Shown: positions 1-5,096 of the stretch, piece after piece
How the letters are laid out: each line of letters starts with the position of its first letter
How positions within the stretch are numbered: position 1 is the stretch's first letter
DNA from: an uncultured Elusimicrobium sp.
Lineage (GTDB): Bacteria > Elusimicrobiota > Elusimicrobia > Elusimicrobiales > Elusimicrobiaceae
Direction of reading: 5' to 3'
Length of the DNA: 5,425 nucleotides
NCBI GenBank assembly: GCA_902767385.1
Contig: CACXHA010000046.1
Span: 1 to 5,425, forward strand
Notes under the pieces: model-generated
Databases searched by the model: none
What the model was told of the DNA's origin: nothing
Seen by the model: only the letters and a program-made list of their open reading frames with translations
Position numbers and translations under genes: made by a program

Positions 1-151
1 GGGGTTTAGCTCATTCGTGTCATTATTATGACTCCATGTTCCTATTTCCTAGGGCAGGAACGCATCCGGGTCTTCACGCAATCGGCACTTACGCTGTAAG
101 CACACAACTGCAACCAAGGACAACGCCCATCTCCCAAGTACTAATAGTCAT
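1..151 (-). ncRNA. Candidate structured RNA, family not identified, 3' end probably outside window
   Basis: No credible reading frame occupies this stretch. Read on the minus strand it folds into an irregular rod. The apical helix pairs 96-111 with 78-92: 15 pairs, one bulged U, and a three-base AGC loop at 93-95. A second helix pairs 118-128 with 58-67: 10 pairs and one bulged U. Weaker outer pairings are 133-138 with 48-54 and 146-151 with 28-33. Many pairs are G-U, which would be A-C mismatches on the plus strand, so the minus strand is the likely transcript. A promoter-like element ends just upstream, with a predicted start near 148-151. An internal loop separates the two main helices, as in 6S RNA, but I see no conserved sequence that proves 6S. 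RNase P, tmRNA, SRP RNA, 5S and the common riboswitch signatures were looked for and not found. It could also be a leader of a gene beyond the left edge. Confidence 0.5.
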
Positions 152-155
152 TACT

Positions 156-183
156 ATAATAAGACTTTTTTAAAAAATTTCAA
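156..183 (-). promoter_or_regulatory. Sigma70-type promoter reading left, for the RNA candidate
   Basis: On the minus strand a TTGAAA (-35, 178-183) is followed by a 16-base spacer of T and A runs (162-177) and then TATTAT (-10, 156-161). The -35 lies just past the mazG stop codon, so the element is not needed by mazG and points at the structured region to the left. The expected start is near 148-151, at the outermost predicted RNA helix. AT-rich DNA makes chance matches easy, so support comes mainly from the agreement of spacing, position and RNA fold. Confidence 0.5.
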
Positions 184-198
184 GACCTAATTTTAAAA

Positions 199-573
199 TT
201 ATTTTCGGCCTTTCTTTTTCATCTCTTTCCATACCGCAAGGGCCTCTTCGGGGCTTTTGGCTTTTACGTCGCCAAATACATGTGGGTGACGGTAATGCAA
301 TTTGTCATACAACCCCTGGATTACATCGTCAATCGTAAAAAGGCCCTCTTCCTTGGCAATTTGAGCATGCAAAAGCACTTGCAATAGCACATCTCCCAAT
401 TCTTCCTTCATATTTTCGGCATCTTTTTTCTCAATAGCGGCCACCAATTCTTCGCTTTCTTCTCGTAAGTTTTTGATTAAACTTTCATGCGTTTGCTTTT
501 TATCCCAAGGACACCCGTTTGGTCCGCGTAAAATGGCAAAGGTCTCTACTAAATCGGCAAAATTATTTTTCAT
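199..573 (-). CDS. mazG: MazG-type nucleoside triphosphate pyrophosphohydrolase, single-domain
   Basis: A cytosolic all-alpha NTP pyrophosphatase that hydrolyses (d)NTPs to the monophosphate and pyrophosphate. In the family this clears aberrant nucleotides and can modulate stringent-response signalling. The 124-residue protein has the N-terminal MazG signature: GCPWDKKQTHESL at 20-32, the metal-binding EExxE at 38-42, ELGD at 58-61, and RHPHVFGD at 95-102. E. coli MazG is about 263 residues with two such domains. Here only one is present and the protein stops after a lysine-rich tail, so it is a natural short form rather than an obvious truncation. The ATG has an AGGGAG ribosome site (582-587) eight bases upstream. 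It is transcribed away from the thyX-glgC operon. No hairpin terminator is visible after the stop, so read-through into the RNA candidate is possible. Confidence 0.93.
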   Translation of the reverse strand: MKNNFADLVETFAILRGPNGCPWDKKQTHESLIKNLREESEELVAAIEKKDAENMKEELGDVLLQVLLHAQIAKEEGLFTIDDVIQGLYDKLHYRHPHVFGDVKAKSPEEALAVWKEMKKKGRK

Positions 574-601
574 TGTGGAAACTCCCTAAAAATGCTATAC
601 A
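573..601 (+). promoter_or_regulatory. Extended -10 promoter for the four-gene operon
   Basis: TTGTGG (573-578) is followed by a 17-base spacer and TATACA (596-601), with TGC directly before the -10 (593-595) forming an extended -10. The expected transcription start is about 607-609, essentially at the ATG at 610, so the mRNA would be leaderless or nearly so. This fits the absence of any Shine-Dalgarno sequence before that gene. The -35 overlaps the first codon of mazG and the spacer covers the mazG ribosome site. Confidence 0.5.
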
Positions 602-604
602 ATT

Positions 605-610
605 ATTATA
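605..610 (-). promoter_or_regulatory. Candidate -10 element for mazG
   Basis: The minus strand reads a consensus TATAAT here. A start about seven bases downstream would give a leader of roughly 24 bases carrying the AGGGAG ribosome site of mazG. The sequence 17 bases upstream (628-633, reading CAGAAT) is a poor -35 and lies inside the divergent gene. The element overlaps the start codon of the plus-strand gene at 610, so the two transcripts would share and compete for the same few bases. Confidence 0.4.
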
Positions 611-1908
611 TGAAAAAATTCTTCGTTATTCTGTGGTTGTTGTATTGTTTGATCTTGCCTGCACAGGCGGAAATAACCGTCGTACGTGTGGATGGTAAAA
701 AAGTTTTTTTAGATACCTCTGAAGAAAAAACGACTCTTACGAAAGGAACCACCTTTAAAGTCATCTTATCCTCTGAAAAATTAGTGAACCCCAAAACGGG
801 GAAAGATTTAGGCGAAGTGTACCAGTATTCCCAACTAGGTACTATAACCGAGGTACAACCTCTTTACGCCATCGGTGAATTGAAAAACACCGATGGTATT
901 ACGGTAGGGAAAACAGCCGTCTTAGAAAGTATAAAACCTGTCACTTCGCAAGCAGCGGAAGAACAAACCCCTAAATCCACGCGCCCGGTAACCACTTATC
1001 AACCGGTAGAACAAAATATCATTAGTTTAACGCAGGCAGACGTAACTGCCGCGGGAGCCAAGAATATTATTACTCTCTCGGACAAAAACGAAGTAACCGT
1101 TTTTTCGCGCGGCGATAAAGAAACCCTACGTCCGGAAATTTCTTTTACTTTGCCGGAGGGGAAAAAAGCAGTAGCTGTATCGGCGGCACCCCTTAAAGAA
1201 GGCCTTGCGCAAATTTTTGTGTCCGTATACCAACCCGAACGCGGACAAATTTCTACGCTTGTACTGGAAAATAAAAACGGAAAATTGGAAACTGTTGCTA
1301 CTTTGCCTTATTTTGTTAAGGAATTGGGTTGCGGGGATACTAAAAAAATATGGGGGCAACGTCCGTTTGTTTTAGAAGATACCCCCGGCAATGCGCGCGA
1401 AATTGTCTTTGAAAAAGGCAAATTTGTAGCTAGCTCCGCTACCTTTAACACCCGCCATAACTGGTTAGAGGGGCTTAACTATTATCCTGTAGAAAAAGCA
1501 AACGAAAACAATTTAATTTTTACCTCCACCAATGGGAAAATACGTATGCAACTGGCAAACGGAAAAACCGCTGAAAGCAAGGATTTGTTTGGCGCTACTC
1601 CGCTACGTATGACATATAAACAAACTATTTTAAAATTTTTCCCGTCTGTTCAATCCTATGGCGCACCAGGGGAAACCTCTATTGTGGCTGTAGAAAACGG
1701 AACGAAACTAGGGCTACTCAGTGAAACATTTGGGCAATATCAAGATGGTAAAATACACTTTTTGAAATACGAAAAAGGACGTTTGCAAGTGACCGATACC
1801 GTAGAATTGGCCGGCGTGCTATACGATACGGCCTGTACCGATAAGGCTATTTTAACGGCTGAGGTTTTGCCCAACGGCACAAGCAGCGTTGTAGAAATTT
1901 TAAAATAA
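610..1908 (+). CDS. Secreted protein of unknown function, FlgT-like N-domain plus beta-rich propeller-like region
   Basis: I do not recognise a named gene. With the start at 610 the protein has 432 residues and begins with a Sec signal peptide: MKK, a hydrophobic core to about residue 17, and an AQA cleavage site at 18-20. The cysteine at 13 is not in a lipobox. Residues 21-107 look beta-rich and contain a PKTGKDLGE stretch (61-69) followed by GTITEVQPLYAIGEL (77-91), a pattern resembling the FlgT C-terminal domain family. A Thr/Pro/Gln-rich linker (about 108-135) leads to a C-terminal domain of about 300 residues with repeating beta-strand and turn segments. These recall the FG-GAP/VCBS-like propeller proteins of deltaproteobacteria, without clear calcium motifs. 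An alternative ATG at 592 would add six residues before MKK and spoil the signal peptide, and neither start has a ribosome site. It probably acts in the periplasm or at the envelope. It is first in the operon, 15 bases before thyX. Confidence 0.82.
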   Translation: MKKFFVILWLLYCLILPAQAEITVVRVDGKKVFLDTSEEKTTLTKGTTFKVILSSEKLVNPKTGKDLGEVYQYSQLGTITEVQPLYAIGELKNTDGITVGKTAVLESIKPVTSQAAEEQTPKSTRPVTTYQPVEQNIISLTQADVTAAGAKNIITLSDKNEVTVFSRGDKETLRPEISFTLPEGKKAVAVSAAPLKEGLAQIFVSVYQPERGQISTLVLENKNGKLETVATLPYFVKELGCGDTKKIWGQRPFVLEDTPGNAREIVFEKGKFVASSATFNTRHNWLEGLNYYPVEKANENNLIFTSTNGKIRMQLANGKTAESKDLFGATPLRMTYKQTILKFFPSVQSYGAPGETSIVAVENGTKLGLLSETFGQYQDGKIHFLKYEKGRLQVTDTVELAGVLYDTACTDKAILTAEVLPNGTSSVVEILK

Positions 1909-1923
1909 GTTAGGAGAAAACCT

Positions 1924-2616
1924 GTGGCACAATCAACCGAAAAAATTGATGTTTTAGATAAAGGATTTGTACGCCTAATTGATTTTATGGGCGGGGATGA
2001 CCGCGCCGTACAAGCGGCCCGCGTATCGTTTGGGGCCGTATCCAAAGGGCCGGAACAAGACAAACGTCTTATTAAGTATTTAATGGAACACGCCCATCAC
2101 ACCCCCTTTGAGCATTGTTATTTTCAATTTCATATTTGCTGTCCTATCTATGTAGCGCGCCAATGGATGCGCCACCGCTGGGGTTCTTATAACGAAGTCA
2201 GCGCCCGCTATACCGAAGTAAAAGATGAGTTTTATATTCCGCAAACTTTCCGCGGACAAGATACCAAAAACAAACAAGGATCGGTAGCCACCTCCTCCTT
2301 AGACCAAGCGGCTTTGCGCAAAATTTACGCAGACAGCATTGAAGCTTCCTACGCGGCTTACCACAAGCTTATTGAAGCCGGCGTCGCGCGGGAAATGGCC
2401 CGCGGGGTTCTCCCGGTGTGCCAATACACCCAATTTTATTGGAGTGTAAATGCCCGCAGTTTATTTAACTTTTTGTGCTTGCGTACCGACGCACACGCTC
2501 AGTATGAAATCCGCGTGTACGCCAATGTAATTGCGGATATGGTTAAGGAAAAAATGCCCTGGGCTTGGGAAGCGTTTGAAGCGCTTAACAAACAACTTCC
2601 GCTCGGCGGCGCATAA
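1924..2616 (+). CDS. thyX: FAD-dependent thymidylate synthase ThyX
   Basis: Makes dTMP from dUMP in the cytosol, using methylene-tetrahydrofolate as carbon donor and NADPH through bound FAD. It is analogous to, and unrelated in fold to, ThyA. The ThyX signature RHRxxSxNExSxR is intact at 83-95 (RHRWGSYNEVSAR), with Ser88 in the characteristic position. An HTPFEH segment (59-64) precedes it, and the C-terminal part carries NARSLFNFLCLR (176-187) and AQYEIR (192-197), the substrate-binding region. At 230 residues it is full length; the Thermotoga enzyme is about 220. The start is GTG, chosen because an AGGAG ribosome site (1912-1916) lies seven bases upstream and the homologous region begins soon after. 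ThyX releases tetrahydrofolate rather than dihydrofolate, so hosts often lack ThyA and may lack a standard FolA. That cannot be checked from this window. Confidence 0.97.
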   Translation: MAQSTEKIDVLDKGFVRLIDFMGGDDRAVQAARVSFGAVSKGPEQDKRLIKYLMEHAHHTPFEHCYFQFHICCPIYVARQWMRHRWGSYNEVSARYTEVKDEFYIPQTFRGQDTKNKQGSVATSSLDQAALRKIYADSIEASYAAYHKLIEAGVAREMARGVLPVCQYTQFYWSVNARSLFNFLCLRTDAHAQYEIRVYANVIADMVKEKMPWAWEAFEALNKQLPLGGA

Positions 2617-2635
2617 GAAATAGGGGATAAGCTCT

Positions 2636-3844
2636 ATGAGAGTGCTAGGGATGATTATGGCCGGTGGAAAAGGCGAACGCCTTTATCCGCTCACTAAAGA
2701 CCGCTCTAAACCGTCTGTACCGTTTGGCGGAAAATACCGCATTGTGGATTTTGTTTTGTCCAACTTCATCAACTCCGGTATTTTTTCCTCGTACGTACTT
2801 GTGCAGTACCTCTCCCAAAGTTTAATTGAATATTTGCGTACCACCTGGCGCACCGAAGGAATTGTGGCGGACCACTTTTTAACCTGTGTACCCCCGCAAA
2901 TGCGTTTGGGGGAAATTTGGTACCGCGGCACTGCTGATTGTGTGCGCCAGAACATCAATTTAGTCAAAGATTTCGCACCCGATTTAGTGGCTATTTTCGG
3001 GGCAGATCACATTTACCGCATGGACGTACGGCAAATGATTGACTACCACGTAGCACACAAGGCAGACGTAACGGTGGCCGCTAATACGGTGCCGCTGCAA
3101 GCGGCTAGCTCTTTTGGGGTACTGGGCACTAATGCCGATGGCCGCATTATTCAATTTGATGAAAAACCGGCTAAACCGCATTGTATCCCCGGTGACCCAA
3201 AACACGCCTACGCCTCCATGGGCAACTACATTTTTAATACAGATACGCTTTTGCAGGTTTTGCAAAAACGTTTCGCCGATACGCCCGCGCTTGATTTTGG
3301 CAAACACATTTTGCCCAAAATTTTAACCGACTACCGCACCTATGCGTACAATTTCCAAAGCCAAAAACTACCCGGCGGTAAGTCGTATGAAGAACCGGGT
3401 TATTGGCGCGATGTGGGAACGATTGAATCTTTTTGGCAAACCAATATGGATTTGTTAGGCCCTAAACCCAAACTGGATTTGGATAACCCTAAATGGCCCA
3501 TTAGCACCACGCTTCACCGGGTTCCTCCCACCAAATTGTTGGGGGGCAGTATTACCAATTCCATGGTTGGCGACGGCTGCGTGATTAATCCCAAAGCTAA
3601 AATTAAAAACTGTGTCATCAGCGATAGTGTCATCATCGGTGAAGGAGCCGAATTGGAAGGCTGCGTGATTATGGATAATTGCGAAATTAAAGCCGGATGT
3701 AAACTTAAAAAAGTAATTATGGACCGCTTTAATACCATTGCCGCCAAGCAAACGATCGGCCTGGATTTAGAAAAAGATTCGCAAAAATACTATATTGACC
3801 CGTCGGGAATTATTGTGATTCCGCGCGGGAAAAATAAGTTTTAA
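2636..3844 (+). CDS. glgC: Glucose-1-phosphate adenylyltransferase (ADP-glucose pyrophosphorylase)
   Basis: Converts glucose-1-phosphate and ATP to ADP-glucose and pyrophosphate, the committed step of bacterial glycogen synthesis. The N-terminal nucleotidyltransferase domain shows AGGKGERLYPLT (9-20), KPSVPFGGKYRIVDF (25-39), WYRGTADCVRQN (95-106), FGADHIYRMD with the likely catalytic Asp124 (121-130), FDEKP with the glucose-phosphate-binding Lys177 (174-178), and PGYWRDVGT (254-262). From about residue 300 a left-handed beta-helix of hexapeptide repeats follows, ending in YIDPSGIIVIPRG. At 402 residues it is slightly shorter than E. coli GlgC (431), mainly at the N terminus. The position matching the E. 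coli activator-site Lys39 is Asp22, as is common in non-enteric enzymes, so activation by fructose-bisphosphate of the E. coli kind should not be assumed. An AGGGG ribosome site (2622-2626) fixes the ATG. No other glycogen gene is in the window. Confidence 0.96.
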   Translation: MRVLGMIMAGGKGERLYPLTKDRSKPSVPFGGKYRIVDFVLSNFINSGIFSSYVLVQYLSQSLIEYLRTTWRTEGIVADHFLTCVPPQMRLGEIWYRGTADCVRQNINLVKDFAPDLVAIFGADHIYRMDVRQMIDYHVAHKADVTVAANTVPLQAASSFGVLGTNADGRIIQFDEKPAKPHCIPGDPKHAYASMGNYIFNTDTLLQVLQKRFADTPALDFGKHILPKILTDYRTYAYNFQSQKLPGGKSYEEPGYWRDVGTIESFWQTNMDLLGPKPKLDLDNPKWPISTTLHRVPPTKLLGGSITNSMVGDGCVINPKAKIKNCVISDSVIIGEGAELEGCVIMDNCEIKAGCKLKKVIMDRFNTIAAKQTIGLDLEKDSQKYYIDPSGIIVIPRGKNKF

Positions 3845-4284
3845 TGCAAGCACATATTTTCTACAACACGTCTGTTCCCAAATACCTGCGCCGCACCGGC
3901 CTTTACACGCGTGCGCTACAAAAGGGTCTTAAAAAATTCGCCCGTCAAAACATAGAAGTTAATGTGATTTTTGTAGACGAAAAAGAAATTTTGCGCGTAA
4001 ACAAACAATACCTGGGGCATCACTACGTAACCGATGTTATTTCCTTTAATAATGCGCGCCCGCCCGTCTTACCCCCCGGCGAACCCTGGGGCTTTGGGGA
4101 CATTTTTGTTTGCTATCCGGTGGCGCGTAAAAACGCCCGACAATTTAACCACACCATTTTACAAGAAATGCTCATGTACGTTACGCATGGAGCGTTACAC
4201 TTATCGGGTATGGACGACCACTCCCCGCAAGACCGCGCGGAAATGGACCGCCAAACCGAAAAAATCATCAAAGAAGTATTATAA
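3844..4284 (+). CDS. ybeY: Endoribonuclease YbeY, 16S rRNA maturation factor
   Basis: A zinc-dependent single-strand endoribonuclease that in other bacteria acts in 16S rRNA 3' maturation and 70S quality control, and is often nearly essential. The 146 residues match the family in length (E. coli 155) and contain NKQYLGHHYVTDVISF (53-68), GDIFVC (85-90) and the metal-binding segment HGALHLSGMDDH (115-126). His115 and His119 are the first two ligands. The usual third His should fall at 125, but that residue is Asp and His comes at 126, an odd spacing. The ATG overlaps the glgC stop in a TAATG, indicating translational coupling, and no strong ribosome site is visible. The last Leu codon and stop form TTATAA, shared with the convergent phosphatase gene. 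Identity is clear; the exact ligand set is inferred. Confidence 0.94.
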   Translation: MQAHIFYNTSVPKYLRRTGLYTRALQKGLKKFARQNIEVNVIFVDEKEILRVNKQYLGHHYVTDVISFNNARPPVLPPGEPWGFGDIFVCYPVARKNARQFNHTILQEMLMYVTHGALHLSGMDDHSPQDRAEMDRQTEKIIKEVL

Positions 4285-5055
4285 ACTTACTACGGTGGGA
4301 ATTCCCTGGTCGCTGATCTCTAAATACTGCAGTTTGTGTTGCATTTCCACGTCCAGGGCTATCATATTGGCCGTCCGGTCCACCACCATATTTTCTACCG
4401 GCGTGTGCCCAAAAACCTGCCATACCGGGCTGCCCTGCGGATAAGACGCAATTAAATCTTCCAAATCTTCCCAAAAAATACCGCCAAACCGGTCCGGCCC
4501 GCGGCGGCTAATACTAATATTAAAAATGGGATGTTTAAAGAAAGCGTGCTTGATTGATTCCTTAAAAATTAAGTTTATTAACATGGCCAAATTGGCGGCA
4601 TTGGGATCCTCTAACTGAAGTTTAAAAATACGCATCAGTTTACGTGTTACGCCGGCGTGCGTGAACAAAAACCCTTTGTAGGCATAGGCGGCTTTTAAAT
4701 CGCCCGCTAACGATTGTCCAATCAGCTTTTCGCGCATTTGCATAGCTTGCTCTCGCTGAAATTCGGAAATCAGGTAATTTTCCATCATCAGTTCCAACTC
4801 ATGATTTCCTACCAAGCGGATCACTTCCCCGCCGCTTGTAGGCGCTTGCACTTGCAGTCTATCCAAGAGGCTATCTACTTTTAAAGAAAACGGCCCGCGG
4901 TCCAAAATATCGCCAATTTGTACCAAACGGCTATTTTTACCGCACCATTGTTGTTGAGCATCAATGAGCTTGGCACGACGCAAAATTTTCACCAATCCTT
5001 CAAATTGGCCATGCACGTCGCCTACAGCAATGAGTCTGCGGGGTATTTTCTGCAT
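4279..5055 (-). CDS. PPP-family metallophosphatase (calcineurin-like phosphoesterase)
   Basis: A 258-residue soluble metallophosphoesterase with the full PPP motif set: GDVHG (12-16), GDILDRG (48-54), GNHE (83-86), FTHAGV (131-136) and VFGHTP (214-219). The Asp, His and Asn residues that bind the dinuclear metal centre and the catalytic His85 are all present. In this family such proteins are protein Ser/Thr or Tyr phosphatases (including Shewanella-like types) or ApaH/PrpE-like dinucleotide hydrolases, and the sequence does not decide between them. There is no signal peptide or membrane segment, so it is cytosolic. The ATG at 5055 is preferred because an AGGA ribosome site (5064-5067) lies eight bases upstream. 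A GTG at 5091 would extend the frame through the promoter and is unlikely. It ends convergently with ybeY with a six-base overlap and diverges from the FAD oxidase gene. Confidence 0.9.
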   Translation of the reverse strand: MQKIPRRLIAVGDVHGQFEGLVKILRRAKLIDAQQQWCGKNSRLVQIGDILDRGPFSLKVDSLLDRLQVQAPTSGGEVIRLVGNHELELMMENYLISEFQREQAMQMREKLIGQSLAGDLKAAYAYKGFLFTHAGVTRKLMRIFKLQLEDPNAANLAMLINLIFKESIKHAFFKHPIFNISISRRGPDRFGGIFWEDLEDLIASYPQGSPVWQVFGHTPVENMVVDRTANMIALDVEMQHKLQYLEISDQGIPTVVSL

Positions 5056-5069
5056 AGGATCCGTCCTAA

Positions 5070-5086
5070 ATACTATAATATAGTAT
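5070..5086. promoter_or_regulatory. Palindromic divergent promoter core
   Basis: A perfect inverted repeat: eight bases (ATACTATA, 5070-5077), a single central A (5078), then the complement (5079-5086). It supplies a -10-like hexamer for both directions within the 41 bases between two divergent start codons. The symmetry could mean a bidirectional promoter, an operator for a dimeric regulator, or both. Confidence 0.5.
5074..5079 (+). promoter_or_regulatory. Candidate -10 for the FAD-linked oxidase gene
   Basis: A consensus TATAAT lies in the palindrome. A start near 5086 would leave a leader of about ten bases before the ATG at 5097, with no Shine-Dalgarno sequence. An alternative -10, TATAGC at 5084-5089, would put the start at the ATG itself. 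No good -35 is seen at 5051-5056. Confidence 0.4.
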
Positions 5087-5090
5087 AGCA
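5082..5090 (-). promoter_or_regulatory. Extended -10 for the metallophosphatase gene
   Basis: The minus strand reads TGC then TATACT, an extended -10. The start would be near 5075, giving a leader of about 20 bases that contains the AGGA ribosome site (5064-5067). The -35 region (5105-5110 reading GGCGTG) is poor, as is common with extended -10 promoters. The same TGCTATAC string occurs at the operon promoter at 593-600. Confidence 0.45.
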
Positions 5091-5096
5091 CAAATT

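Noticed and set aside
90..150. Possible 3' end of a 23S rRNA on the plus strand, from TGTAAGCAC (95-103) and GTACTAATAG (138-147).
   Set aside because: Both strings resemble the 23S tail, but the spacing between them is too long and the strongly conserved GUUGAUAGG and GAAGA segments that must precede them are absent. The helices also favour the minus strand.
1..151. RNase P RNA, tmRNA, SRP RNA or a common riboswitch on the minus strand.
   Set aside because: No GAGGAAAGUCC core, no tmRNA ends or tag frame, no SRP GGUC-AGG-GGAA loop, and no TPP, cobalamin, FMN, SAM, lysine, glycine or T-box signature was seen.
189..200. AATTTTAAAATT palindrome at the mazG stop as a terminator.
   Set aside because: It has only A-T pairs, no loop, and no U-run, so it cannot form a stable terminator hairpin.
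592..609. Upstream ATG at 592 as start of the secreted protein gene.
   Set aside because: It adds MLYNYY before the lysines of a clean signal peptide, lacks a ribosome site, and overlaps the predicted -10 element.
3455..3751. Open frames opposite or within glgC, thyX and the phosphatase gene.
   Set aside because: They are out-of-frame shadows of well-supported genes, with no ribosome sites and no recognisable domains.
4297..4306. GGGAATTCCC inverted repeat just after ybeY as a terminator.
   Set aside because: The repeat is short with no proper loop and no following T-run on either strand, and it lies in the phosphatase coding sequence.
5056..5091. GTG start at 5091 for the metallophosphatase.
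   Set aside because: The extension translates the promoter palindrome, has no ribosome site, and the ATG at 5055 has AGGA at proper spacing.
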